Positions 18,751-27,542 of a stretch of 64,000 nucleotides of DNA are shown here, piece by piece. Every line of letters begins with the position of its first letter. Position 1 is the first letter of the stretch. The notes beneath the pieces were generated by a model. That model was not told where the DNA came from. It did not search any database and worked only from the letters and a program-made list of their open reading frames with translations. The position numbers were made by a program, and so were the translations under genes. Source of the stretch: Sinimarinibacterium flocculans (GTDB lineage Bacteria > Pseudomonadota > Gammaproteobacteria > Nevskiales > Nevskiaceae); contig NZ_QICN01000010.1 in NCBI RefSeq assembly GCF_003201205.1, positions 124,001-188,000 on the forward strand. The letters are read 5' to 3'.

Positions 18751-20439
18751 TCAGGACGCAACGGCCCTGCCATGCGCGGACTCGCGCCGGAACCGTCGCA
18801 CGGCCGATGCCGCCTCCAGCATCACCAGCAGGCTGGTCGCGAGTACGACGAGGTCGAGCGCGACCAGCAGCCACTTGCCGTCGCGCCAGAACTGCACGAG
18901 CGTGACGCAGGCGGCGGCGAACGACATCGCGATGACGAAGATCATCGGCAGCAGCGTGTAGCGCACCGGCCGGCCGAGCTTGAGCAGCATCACGCTGATC
19001 ACCAGCAGCGTCATGCCGGCGAGGATCTGGTTGGTGGAGCCGAACAGCGGCCAGATGATCATGCCGCCGCTGCCGCTCGCACCGCCGGCGCCGAAGGCCA
19101 GCAGCAGGCAGCAGGCCACGGCGACCAGCGTCGCGGCGATGCCGTTCTTCAGCCACGGCAGCCGGTAGATCTCGCCCCATTCCTGGATGATGTAGCGCTG
19201 CAGGCGCACGCCCGAGTCCATCGTCGTGCCGGCGAACAGCACGACCATCGTCGCCAGGATCGTCTGCGAGACGAGCTCCGGAATGCCCCAGCCCTGTTCG
19301 ATCAGACGGGCGCCGCCGGAAATGAACGCACCGGCGCCGGCCTTGCCGAACTCGTCGTAGATCGCGTGCCAGGCTTCGGGCGTCGCGGCGAGCGCGACGC
19401 CGGAGACGGCGACGATCGTGATCAGCGCCAGCGAGCCTTCGCCGACCGCCCCCAGGTAGCCGACGAAGCGCGCGTCGGTCTCCTTGTCGAGCTGCTTGGA
19501 GCTGGTGCCGGAGGCGACGATGCCGTGGAAGCCCGACACCGCGCCACAGGCCACGGTCACGAACAGCAGCGGGATGATCGACGGCGCCGATTCGCCGACG
19601 CGGCTGTTGAACGCCGGCGCCGAGATGTCCGGCATCACCAGGATCACCGCGCCGTAGAGCAGCGCCAGGCCGACGACGAGCTGCATGCCGTTGATGAAGT
19701 CGCGCGGCTGCAGCAGCATCCACACCGGCAGCATCGACGCAATCGCGGCATAGACGAACAGGATCAGGATCCAGTTGGCCTGCGGCGTCAGGCCGAACAT
19801 CTCCGTGGGCAGCGTCAGCGGCATCGCGCTGCCGGCCCACATCGTCCAGTACAGCACCGCGACGCCGATGACGCCGAGCGCCACGAGGTTCATGCGCCGG
19901 TGGACGAGCTGGCCGATCACCAGCGCCACCGCGATCGCCGCCCAGGCCGGGAACACCGCGCCCGGCGTGTTGACGAAGGCGTTGGCGATGACCACCCCGA
20001 ACACCGCGTTGACCATCAGCAGCACGAGGAACACGACGATCATGTACAGCGCGCGGCTGCGCGTGCCGATCACGCTTTCGGACAGGGCGCCGATCGACTT
20101 GCCCTTGTGGCGGTTGCTGGCCCACAGCGCGCCGAAGTCATGCACGCCGGCGAAGAAGATCGTGCCGAGCACGACCCAGGCCAGCGCCGGCGCCCAGCCC
20201 CAGTAGACCGCGATCGCCGGGCCGACGATCGGCGCCGCGCCGGCCACCGAGGTGAAGTGATGGCCCCACAGCACGACCCGATGCGTCGGCACGTAGTCGC
20301 GACCGTCGTTGAACTCGTGCGCCGGCGTGACGAAGTCCGGGTCGAGCCGGTAGATGCGCGTGGCGATGAAGCGCGAGTACACGAACCAGCCGAAGGCCAT
20401 GCCGGCGACGCCGAGCAGTACGAGGACGACGGATTGCAT
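18751..20439 (-). CDS. cstA: Carbon starvation protein CstA (peptide/pyruvate transporter)
   Basis: This 562-residue integral membrane protein has about 16 hydrophobic segments. The CstA signature is clear near the N-terminus: HHFTSVAGAAPIVGPAIAVYWGW and GTIFFAGVHDFGALW, and later SGFHGIVASGTSSKQL. It is shorter than E. coli CstA (about 700 residues) and resembles the short form. The family imports peptides or pyruvate during carbon limitation. An SDR lies 14 bp upstream in the same direction. Confidence 0.9.
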   Translation of the reverse strand: MQSVVLVLLGVAGMAFGWFVYSRFIATRIYRLDPDFVTPAHEFNDGRDYVPTHRVVLWGHHFTSVAGAAPIVGPAIAVYWGWAPALAWVVLGTIFFAGVHDFGALWASNRHKGKSIGALSESVIGTRSRALYMIVVFLVLLMVNAVFGVVIANAFVNTPGAVFPAWAAIAVALVIGQLVHRRMNLVALGVIGVAVLYWTMWAGSAMPLTLPTEMFGLTPQANWILILFVYAAIASMLPVWMLLQPRDFINGMQLVVGLALLYGAVILVMPDISAPAFNSRVGESAPSIIPLLFVTVACGAVSGFHGIVASGTSSKQLDKETDARFVGYLGAVGEGSLALITIVAVSGVALAATPEAWHAIYDEFGKAGAGAFISGGARLIEQGWGIPELVSQTILATMVVLFAGTTMDSGVRLQRYIIQEWGEIYRLPWLKNGIAATLVAVACCLLLAFGAGGASGSGGMIIWPLFGSTNQILAGMTLLVISVMLLKLGRPVRYTLLPMIFVIAMSFAAACVTLVQFWRDGKWLLVALDLVVLATSLLVMLEAASAVRRFRRESAHGRAVAS

Positions 20440-20453
20440 CGATCGGAGTCCTC

Positions 20454-21251
20454 TCAGCCGCCCATCAGTTTCTTCATGCCGGCACTGGATACGCTGGTGC
20501 CGCCCAGCGACCAGCCGCCGTCGACCGGGATCACCGCGCCGCTCACGTACGAGGCGTACGGACTCGCGAGCCACAGGCAGCAGTTCGCGATGTCGTCCCG
20601 GGTGCCGAAGCGCTTGAGCGGCACTGATTCGGCGACGATGTCGACGGTCTCCGGCGTCGGGGCGAGCCGCTTCATGCCCTCGGTATCGGCGATCGGTCCG
20701 GGCACGACCGAGTTCACGCGCACGCCGGCCGGTCCCCATTCGATCGCACCAACGCGCGTGAGCATGTCGACGCCGGCCTTGGCGGCGCAGACGTGCATCT
20801 GGAACTCCATCGCGTTGTAGGCCTGCGGTGCGGAGATGTTGACGATGCTCGCGCCCGGCTTGTTGAGCAACGCGAACGCCGCGCGCAGCACGTGGAAGCT
20901 GCCGAGCAGGTCGATCTCGACGACCGAGCGGAAGCCGTTCGAGGAGATGCCCAGGGCCGGTGCGGGGAAGTTGCCGGCGGCGCCCGAGATCAGCACGTCG
21001 ATGGCGCCGAACTGCGCGTGCGCGGCCTTGAGCGCGGCTTCGACGGCGGCATAGTCGCGCACGTCTGCCGCGAACCCAGCCACCTCGCCGCCGTGCGTCT
21101 TCAGTTCGCCGACGGCGGCATCGACCTTTTCCTGCTTGCGCGACAGCACGCAGACGCGGGCGCCGGCCTTCGCAAACGCATGCGCGATGCCGAGATTGAT
21201 GCCGCTGGTGCCGCCGGCGACGAACACGTGCTTGCCGGTGAAATCGAACAT
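20454..21251 (-). CDS. SDR of the 2,4-dienoyl-CoA reductase (DECR2) type
   Basis: This 265-residue SDR has AGGTSGINLGIA (cofactor glycines) and SGAAGNFPAPA, the hallmark of peroxisomal-type 2,4-dienoyl-CoA reductases. In the active-site region HVCAAKAGVD the Lys is kept but the usual Tyr is absent, as in DECR enzymes. It probably reduces 2,4-dienoyl-CoA with NADPH during breakdown of unsaturated fatty acids. It precedes cstA by 14 bp, so the two may share a transcript. Confidence 0.84.
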   Translation of the reverse strand: MFDFTGKHVFVAGGTSGINLGIAHAFAKAGARVCVLSRKQEKVDAAVGELKTHGGEVAGFAADVRDYAAVEAALKAAHAQFGAIDVLISGAAGNFPAPALGISSNGFRSVVEIDLLGSFHVLRAAFALLNKPGASIVNISAPQAYNAMEFQMHVCAAKAGVDMLTRVGAIEWGPAGVRVNSVVPGPIADTEGMKRLAPTPETVDIVAESVPLKRFGTRDDIANCCLWLASPYASYVSGAVIPVDGGWSLGGTSVSSAGMKKLMGG

Positions 21252-21287
21252 GGGAGTCTCCTGATGGGAAAGGCCTTCGATGTCTTT

Positions 21288-21358
21288 TGCAGGAGCGCCC
21301 TCAGGCGCGACCCCGCACGCGCTCAGATCGGGCCGTCGCGCCTGAAGGCGCTCCTACA
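21288..21358. repeat. REP-like palindrome, GTAGGAGCGCCTTCAGGCGCGACC family, copy B
   Basis: The 24-bp arms 21288-21311 and 21335-21358 are complementary with two mismatches. The right arm and loop encode the last 12 residues and the stop codon of the M14 peptidase gene. Confidence 0.85.
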
Positions 21359-23572
21359 GATGCCGCGGCGCCATAGCAGCGCGACGAACAGCCCCAGTGC
21401 CCCGAAAGCGCCGCCACCACTGCCACCACCATCGTCGCCGGGCGTCGGCGAGCCGTCGTCGACGATGCGCAGGCTGCGGTCGGGACCGCCGGTGTCGGTG
21501 TCGGCGCGTCCGTTGCCGTCCTCGTAGCCGGACCAGCCGGCGTTCCAGTCGACGCGTGTCGCCGGGTTCGCGTCGAGCGCCTGGCCCGACAGGTCCTGCA
21601 CGTCGACGCGCAGGTTCAGACGGCGCGCATCGGTCAGCGGCAGGTTCGCGGGCAGCGTGAAGTCGAGCGCGTAGGCGTCGTTGGCATAGCGCTGCGCGAG
21701 CCAGCCTTGCGCCTCGGTGTCCAGGTCCTGACGAAAGCTCGTCCCCTCGGCGGACAGGCCTTCGATTGCGATCGAAGGGGCCAGCGGCGCGGTCTGGCCG
21801 GCATAGGGCACGACCTCGTTCTGCTCGTCGCGCACGCGCATCGGCTTGTCGAACGCCAGCCACAGCCGATACGACGTCTGCGTGGCCAGCGGTTCGGCGA
21901 CGTCGGTCTGCAGCGCGCGTCCGTCGCCCTGTGCCTGCCAGCGCGCCGAGTAGACGACGCGATCGCCTTCGGCCTCGCGGATCTGCGCCTCGATCAGCGT
22001 CGGCGGTCCGGCCATGCGGTACAGGCCGAGCGTCAGGGCATCGGCCAGTTCGCGGCGCACGCGCGCGATCTCGCTCTCCGGCAGGATGAAGCCGTCGTGG
22101 TGATAGCCGAAGCCGCCGTATTCGCTGGCGCCGTTGCCGGTCGGTTCGATCTCCAGCGTGTACGCGGGAATCTGCAGGCCGTAGCCGAAGTATTCGTCGG
22201 TGCTGCCGATGCCGAAGCCGGGCGGCGTGGCGTCGTAGGGGTAACGGTTCGCGCCGCGGCCGGTGGCGCCGCTCATGCGCTGCACCAGCGTCGCGGTGAG
22301 CGCGTCGCGCCGGCTCGCGCCGGTGTTGACGCCGAAGAACACGCGACCGAAGGAATGCACGTCCACGTAGAGGCGCAGGCGCTCGCGGCGCGCGAGATCG
22401 GCGGCGGCGTACAGCGCCTGCGTCTCCGGCTCCGAGGCCGGCGAAGGGCCGTGATGGACGATCGACAGCGGATTGCCACTGTTCTGGTTGCCGGAGGCGA
22501 AGAACTGCGAGTCGCTGTTGCGGTTGAGGTCGACGCCGTTCATGCAGCCGGACGCCGGCGCCGGGCAGGCGTCGGCGTCGACGCTGCGCAGGTTCTTGCG
22601 TCGCAGGCGACCGTCGCGCGGATAGTTCGAATACTCCGGCGGCTGGCCCGCGGGGATCGGGTCGCCGGCCTCGCTTTCCAGCGTGACCGACGGTGTGCGC
22701 TGCGTATGCAGGAAGCCGTCGACGTTGAGCACCGGCACGACCACGAGGTTCACGTGATCGAGCAGATAGCGGTACAGGCCGCCGTCTTCCGCGTTCCCGG
22801 CAAAGCGCTCGATCAGGCCGACCACGACCTCGGGGCTGGCCCACTCGCGTGCGTGGATCGTGCCGTTGACCAGCGCCGCGGGTTCGGGCGCGCCGACCGG
22901 TGTCGTGTCGTCGGCGTCGCCGAGCGTCCACGCCGCGATGTCGCGCTGCTCGCGGCTGCGGCCGACGACAGTGGCGCGCAGATCGGCGCTGCCTTCGGCC
23001 AGCGCCGCCAGCCGCGCCTGCAGCGCCGCATAGCTGCGAAAGCCGTCGCCCGGCTCCGGCGTGTCCAGCGGGACCGGTACGGGATAGCCCAGCGGCACGA
23101 GCTGCTCGCCGAACGCGTCCTCGGTGAGGATGAGCACGCCCGGGCCCGGCGTCGGCGCGGGCGTGTCCTTGCCGGGTACCTGATCCCACTGTCGCAGCAG
23201 CGCGCGCGCGGCACCGGCCACCGCAAACGCCGGCCGTTGCAGACCGCGCTGTTCCGGGTCGACCGGATCGGTCATCGTCCGAGGCGCGTGGTCGAGAAGC
23301 GCGGCGACGACTGCACGCGTCTGCGCCTGCGGCGCGCGGACCTCGCGCAGGCGGATCAGCAGTTGCAGCAGGCGTGCCTCGGCGGCGAGTGGATCGTCCG
23401 CGCCCGACGCCTGCGCACGTTGCAGGCCGGTGACCATCGTGGACTCGTCGGCGTAGGCCTTGGCCTCGGTCGCGGCGGCGCGCATCGCCGCCTCGATCTG
23501 CTCCGGCGTCGCATGGTCGGCCCGCGCCGTCGTCGCGGCGAGCACCAGCAGCGCAGTGGCAGCCGCACGCAT
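21323..23572 (-). CDS. M14 zinc carboxypeptidase with GlyGly-CTERM-like tail
   Basis: This 749-residue secreted protein has a signal peptide (about 18 residues, TALLVLAATTARA). It has an M14 peptidase domain with zinc ligands His240 and Glu243 (HAREWASPE) and His406 (VDVHSFG), substrate Arg351 (DLNRNS) and catalytic Glu474 (YTLEIEP). After a beta-sandwich region the C-terminus has GGGSGGGAFGALGLFVALLWRR, a glycine-rich stretch, one membrane helix and an Arg pair. This resembles the GlyGly-CTERM/rhombosortase sorting signal. The last 12 residues come from a palindromic repeat. The start overlaps the pdxH stop by one base. Confidence 0.87.
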   Translation of the reverse strand: MRAAATALLVLAATTARADHATPEQIEAAMRAAATEAKAYADESTMVTGLQRAQASGADDPLAAEARLLQLLIRLREVRAPQAQTRAVVAALLDHAPRTMTDPVDPEQRGLQRPAFAVAGAARALLRQWDQVPGKDTPAPTPGPGVLILTEDAFGEQLVPLGYPVPVPLDTPEPGDGFRSYAALQARLAALAEGSADLRATVVGRSREQRDIAAWTLGDADDTTPVGAPEPAALVNGTIHAREWASPEVVVGLIERFAGNAEDGGLYRYLLDHVNLVVVPVLNVDGFLHTQRTPSVTLESEAGDPIPAGQPPEYSNYPRDGRLRRKNLRSVDADACPAPASGCMNGVDLNRNSDSQFFASGNQNSGNPLSIVHHGPSPASEPETQALYAAADLARRERLRLYVDVHSFGRVFFGVNTGASRRDALTATLVQRMSGATGRGANRYPYDATPPGFGIGSTDEYFGYGLQIPAYTLEIEPTGNGASEYGGFGYHHDGFILPESEIARVRRELADALTLGLYRMAGPPTLIEAQIREAEGDRVVYSARWQAQGDGRALQTDVAEPLATQTSYRLWLAFDKPMRVRDEQNEVVPYAGQTAPLAPSIAIEGLSAEGTSFRQDLDTEAQGWLAQRYANDAYALDFTLPANLPLTDARRLNLRVDVQDLSGQALDANPATRVDWNAGWSGYEDGNGRADTDTGGPDRSLRIVDDGSPTPGDDGGGSGGGAFGALGLFVALLWRRGICRSAFRRDGPI

Positions 23573-24192
23573 CACGGTTCCAGACGCTCGATGCGCCAGC
23601 TGTCGCCGGCACGGCGGTAGCACAGGCGGTCGTGCAGCCGTCCGCTGCGGCCCTGCCAGAATTCGACGCTCTGCGGCGTCACGCCGTAGCCACCCCACTG
23701 TTCGGGGTAGGGCACGTCTTCGCCGGCGAGACGCGCGACGGTGTCGTCGTAGCGGCGGTCGAGGGTCTCGCGGTCGGCGACGACGGCGCTCTGCAGCGAG
23801 GTGAGCGCGCCGATCTGCGATTCGCGCGGGCGCGTATAGAAATAGCGCCGCGAGACCTCCACCGGCAGCTTGTCCGCGATGCCCTCGATGCGCACCTGGC
23901 GTTCGAGCCGGTCCCACCAGAACACCAGCGCGACGTTGGGGTTGTCCGCCAGCTCGCGGCCCTTGCGGCCGGCGTAGTTCGTGTAGAACGTCAGCGCGCC
24001 GTCGTGCACGCCCTTGAACAGCACGATGCGCGCCGACGGCCGGCCCTGCGCATCGACGGTCGCCAGCGTCATTGCCGTCGGCTCCATCATGCCGGCGGCC
24101 TGTGCATCGCCGAGCCAGCGATCGAGTTGTGCCAGCGGCTGGCTTTCGAGCTCCTCTTCGAGCAGCGGCGGATTCTTCGTGTATTGCGCCAT
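23572..24192 (-). CDS. pdxH: Pyridoxamine 5'-phosphate oxidase PdxH
   Basis: This 206-residue FMN enzyme oxidises PNP or PMP to pyridoxal 5'-phosphate. Visible motifs are AMTLATVDAQGRPSARIVLFK (FMN-binding strand), FYTNYAGRKGREL, VEVSRRYFYTRPRESQIGA, and the C-terminal VEFWQGRSGRLHDR and IERLEP. The length is normal. No strong ribosome site precedes the ATG. It is coupled (TGATG) to the M14 peptidase gene and diverges from acuI. Confidence 0.94.
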   Translation of the reverse strand: MAQYTKNPPLLEEELESQPLAQLDRWLGDAQAAGMMEPTAMTLATVDAQGRPSARIVLFKGVHDGALTFYTNYAGRKGRELADNPNVALVFWWDRLERQVRIEGIADKLPVEVSRRYFYTRPRESQIGALTSLQSAVVADRETLDRRYDDTVARLAGEDVPYPEQWGGYGVTPQSVEFWQGRSGRLHDRLCYRRAGDSWRIERLEP

Positions 24193-24285
24193 GACGGGCC
24201 GACGGGAATGCGCGAAACTTCGGGTCCGCATTGTGGCGCCGCTGCGTGCGAAAAGTCGAAACCCCCGCCTCATCCAGGAGAACCC

Positions 24286-25284
24286 ATGTCCCGCTTCAAG
24301 GCCCTGCGCGTCCATCTGCAGGACAAGACCGCGACCGCCCGTCTCGAAACCATCGGCCTCGACGATCTGGGGCCGGGTGAAGTCGTGATCCGCAACGCCT
24401 GGAGCGGCATCAACTACAAGGACGCGCTCGCCGTTACCGGCAAGGGCCGGATTCTCAAGGGCTACCCGAAGGTGCCGGGCATCGACCTGGCCGGCGTCGT
24501 CGAGCACAGCGAGAGCGCGCACTACCAGCCCGGCGACAAGGTGCTGGTCACCGGCTGCAACATCGGCGAGGCACTCGACGGTGGCTACGCCGAGTTCGCC
24601 CGCCTGCCGGCAGAGGCGCTGGTGCCGCTGCCGGACGGGCTGACGCTGCGCGAGGCCATGGCGATCGGCACCGCCGGCTTCACCGCGGCGATGGCACTGC
24701 GGCGCATGCTCGAGAATCATCAGGCGCCGGAGATGGGGCCGATCGCCGTCACCGGCCCGACCGGCGGCGTCGGCTCGATCGCGATCGACCTGTTCAAGCG
24801 CGCCGGTTTCACCGTGCACGCGATCACCGGCAAGGCCGGCGCCGCCGACGCCTATCTCAAGGCGCTGGGCGCGGACGAGGTCGTCTCGCGCCAGTCGCTG
24901 ACGCTGGGCAGCAAGCCGCTGGAGAACGCGCTGTGGGGCGGTGCCGTGGACAATCTCGGCGGCGAGACCCTGGCGTGGCTGACGCGCACCGTGCGCCCCT
25001 GGGGCAACATCGGCAGCATCGGTCTGGCGCAATCCCATGAACTGCAGACCACGGTGATGCCCTTCATCCTGCGCGGCGTGTCGCTGCTCGGCATCCACTC
25101 GGTGGAGGTGCCGCGCACCTGGCGCGAGGACCTGTGGCGCAGGCTCGCCGGCGAGTGGAAGCCGCGCATCCTCGAGCGGCTGGTCACGCGCGAAGTCACG
25201 CTCGACGAACTGCCGGAAGCGTGCAAGGACCTCGTTGCCGGCACGGTCCAGGGGCGCACGCTGGTGCGCATCGCCGGTGGCTGA
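24286..25284 (+). CDS. acuI: Acrylyl-CoA reductase AcuI/YhdH family
   Basis: This 332-residue MDR reductase opens MSRFKALRVHLQDK and has RNAWSGINYKDALAVTGKG, KVPGIDLAGVVEHS and the nucleotide loop VTGPTGGVGSIAIDL. It ends DLVAGTVQGRTLVRI. This matches the YhdH/AcuI branch, which reduces acrylyl-CoA to propionyl-CoA with NADPH and protects against the toxic acrylyl thioester. A CAGGAG site supports the ATG. It converges with the cardiolipin synthase gene (6-bp gap). Confidence 0.9.
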   Translation: MSRFKALRVHLQDKTATARLETIGLDDLGPGEVVIRNAWSGINYKDALAVTGKGRILKGYPKVPGIDLAGVVEHSESAHYQPGDKVLVTGCNIGEALDGGYAEFARLPAEALVPLPDGLTLREAMAIGTAGFTAAMALRRMLENHQAPEMGPIAVTGPTGGVGSIAIDLFKRAGFTVHAITGKAGAADAYLKALGADEVVSRQSLTLGSKPLENALWGGAVDNLGGETLAWLTRTVRPWGNIGSIGLAQSHELQTTVMPFILRGVSLLGIHSVEVPRTWREDLWRRLAGEWKPRILERLVTREVTLDELPEACKDLVAGTVQGRTLVRIAGG

Positions 25285-25290
25285 GCGCCG

Positions 25291-26754
25291 TCACAGGTAG
25301 GGCGAGAACAGCCAGCACAGCGCGTCGCGCAGACGCACCGGCAGCGGACGGTTCTGGATCTCGTCGAGCGTGATCTCGCGCGAACGCGCGCGCACCGCGG
25401 TGAAGTGCGCGCCGAGCGACTGCGCGAATGCGCGTTCGTAGACTTCCACGGCGAGTTCGAAATTCAGCTCCAGGCTGCGTGCGTCGAGATTGGCGCTGCC
25501 GATCTGCGCGTAGACGCCGTCCACCGCAAACAGCTTGCTGTGGTTGAACGGCGGCGGCTGCTCGAAGATGCGCACGCCGTGCCGCAGCAGCTCGCCGAGC
25601 ATGTGACGCGATGCCCATTGCACGAACGGCAGGTTGTTGCGCGCCGGCAGGATCACGTCCACGCGCACGCCGCGCAGCGCAGCCGCTTGCAGTTCGGCGA
25701 CCATCGCCGTCGGCGGCAGGAAGTACGGCGTCATCACCATGACCTCGCGATGCGCCGCCGAGATGGCGGCCTGCAGCACCATCGACAGATGGTCGTAGTC
25801 CTCGTTCGGCCCGTCGGTGATCGCGCGGCAGGCGGCGCCGGCCTCGACCGGCAGCGCCCGCAGCGGCGGCGCCGTCCAGTTCTCGTTCGCCGACAGTCGC
25901 CAGTCCTCGGCGAAAACCTCCGCGAGCTGCGCGAGCACCGGGCCCTGCAGCTCGAAGTGCAGGTCGGCCGCCGGGCGGCGGATGCCGGCGTCACGCGTCA
26001 GGTGACGGCGGCCGATGTTGATGCCGCCGGTGAAGCCGGTCTCGCCGTCGATCAGCAGCAGCTTGCGGTGGTTGCGCAGGTTCAGGTGCAGGGACGGCGG
26101 CAGCAGGCGCGGACGGTTGAAGACCGCGGTGGCGATGCCGGCGCGCCGCAGGCGGCGGGTCATCGGCACCAGCGAGTAGTGCTGGCCGAAGCCGTCGATC
26201 AGCACCCGCACGTCGACGCCGCGTTCGGCGGCCGCGGCCAGGGCATCGACGAAGCGGTGCCCAAGATCGTCGTTGTCGAAGATGTAGGTGGCCAGCGCGA
26301 TCGACTGCCGCGCCTGCGCGATCGCCTCGAGCATGCGCGGGTAGGTCTCGTCGCCGTTGTGCAGCAGGCGCAGGCGGTTGCCGTCGAGCAGCGGCAGGCC
26401 GGTCAGCCGGTCGGCGGTGCGCGCGACTTCCTCGAGCCACATCGGGATCGCGTGCGTGCCCTTGTCGGCGCGGTTGCGCACGTCCTGTTCGTGCAGCGGT
26501 CCGCTGGCGCTGCCGAGTCGCGATTCCATGCCCAGGCGCCGCGCGCGGGTGCGGATGCGGTCGATGCCGAAGAGGAAGTACAGCGCCGGCCCGGCGAACG
26601 GGAACAGCCAGCAGACGGCGATCCAGCCCCAGGCGGCGCGCGGATCGCGACGGGTCAGCAGCGCGTGTCCGGCGGCGCCGATCGCGATGGCGAGCCACAG
26701 CGCCAGCAGTGCGCTGCGCCAGTGTTCCAGCAGCAGGACGGAGCCGGCGGTCAT
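25291..26754 (-). CDS. cls: Cardiolipin synthase / phospholipase D family protein
   Basis: This 487-residue protein has two N-terminal membrane helices with a PLDc_N pattern (WGWIAVCWLFPFAGPALYFL) and two HxKxxxxD catalytic motifs (HRKLLLID and HSKLFAVD). The family condenses phosphatidylglycerol or PE with PG to make cardiolipin at the inner membrane. Its ATG overlaps the stop of the EEP gene (ATGA). The pair resembles ybhP-clsB of enteric bacteria, but the N-terminal helices are more like ClsA. Confidence 0.88.
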   Translation of the reverse strand: MTAGSVLLLEHWRSALLALWLAIAIGAAGHALLTRRDPRAAWGWIAVCWLFPFAGPALYFLFGIDRIRTRARRLGMESRLGSASGPLHEQDVRNRADKGTHAIPMWLEEVARTADRLTGLPLLDGNRLRLLHNGDETYPRMLEAIAQARQSIALATYIFDNDDLGHRFVDALAAAAERGVDVRVLIDGFGQHYSLVPMTRRLRRAGIATAVFNRPRLLPPSLHLNLRNHRKLLLIDGETGFTGGINIGRRHLTRDAGIRRPAADLHFELQGPVLAQLAEVFAEDWRLSANENWTAPPLRALPVEAGAACRAITDGPNEDYDHLSMVLQAAISAAHREVMVMTPYFLPPTAMVAELQAAALRGVRVDVILPARNNLPFVQWASRHMLGELLRHGVRIFEQPPPFNHSKLFAVDGVYAQIGSANLDARSLELNFELAVEVYERAFAQSLGAHFTAVRARSREITLDEIQNRPLPVRLRDALCWLFSPYL

Positions 26755-27542
26755 GTCGGACGCAGGCGGATCTCGGTGGCCACCGGCAGGTGATCCGAGA
26801 GCTGCAGATCGAGTACCTGCGCCGGTGCCACCTGGGCGCTCTTCGTCGCCAGCACGTGATCGATGCTGCGCATCGGCCGCCAGCTCGGGTAGGTCGGGGT
26901 CTGGTGGATCGAGCGAAAGCCGATGCGCTGCAGATGCGGGTGGGCGTCGAGTTCCTGCGGTTCGCAGTTGAAGTCGCCCATCAGCAACGTGTCGGCCTCG
27001 GGGTCGACGAGATCCGCGGCGAAGCTCAACTGGCGCTCGCGCGTGGCGCGGCCGAGCGCGAGATGCGCCACCAGCAGGTGCAGCGGCGCGTGGCCCGGTT
27101 CGCGCAGGTGGGCCTCGAGCACGCCGCGTCCGGGAATGCGCCCGGGCAGCGGATGGTGCCGGATGTCCTGCAGCGGGTGGCGCGACAGGAAGCCCAGTGC
27201 GTGCTGCGCGAACGGGCCGAGGTTGCGGTTGATCGCGGCGTGCCAGTGCGTGAAGCCGGCGCGGCGCGCGAGATACTCGATCTGGTTGATCTGCGCGGTG
27301 CGCAGGCTGCCGGCATCGGCTTCCTGCAGCGCGACGACGTCGAAGTCGGCGATGACTTCGGCGATACGGTCGAGGTTGCGGCGTGCGCTGCGCGACGGCA
27401 GCACGTGGCGCCAGGCACCGGTCACGTAGTGCCCGTAGTTGCGGGTGGGCATCCCGACCTGGATGTTGAGGGTCAGGATGCGCAAAGCCGGCGACGGGAC
27501 TTCGATGGCGCTCACCGCTCCATTATTGCCCGGACCCGGCAT
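26751..27542 (-). CDS. Endonuclease/exonuclease/phosphatase (EEP) family protein, YbhP-like
   Basis: This protein of up to 263 residues has [21 protein letters not shown] (metal-binding Glu), [10 protein letters not shown] (Asp/Asn) and the C-terminal [10 protein letters not shown] (catalytic His). These are the conserved EEP residues. The start is uncertain: the ATG at 27542 overlaps cusA by 20 bp, while a GTG at 27515 would avoid overlap. It is translationally coupled to the cls-type gene, and the arrangement suggests phospholipid or phosphodiester metabolism, not DNA repair. Confidence 0.8.
   Translation of the reverse strand: MPGPGNNGAVSAIEVPSPALRILTLNIQVGMPTRNYGHYVTGAWRHVLPSRSARRNLDRIAEVIADFDVVALQEADAGSLRTAQINQIEYLARRAGFTHWHAAINRNLGPFAQHALGFLSRHPLQDIRHHPLPGRIPGRGVLEAHLREPGHAPLHLLVAHLALGRATRERQLSFAADLVDPEADTLLMGDFNCEPQELDAHPHLQRIGFRSIHQTPTYPSWRPMRSIDHVLATKSAQVAPAQVLDLQLSDHLPVATEIRLRPT

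Noticed and set aside
18370-20820. An 816-codon plus-strand frame opposite cstA
   Set aside because: It is antisense to a clearly recognised membrane protein and is mostly His, Arg, Asp and Gln with no domain pattern.
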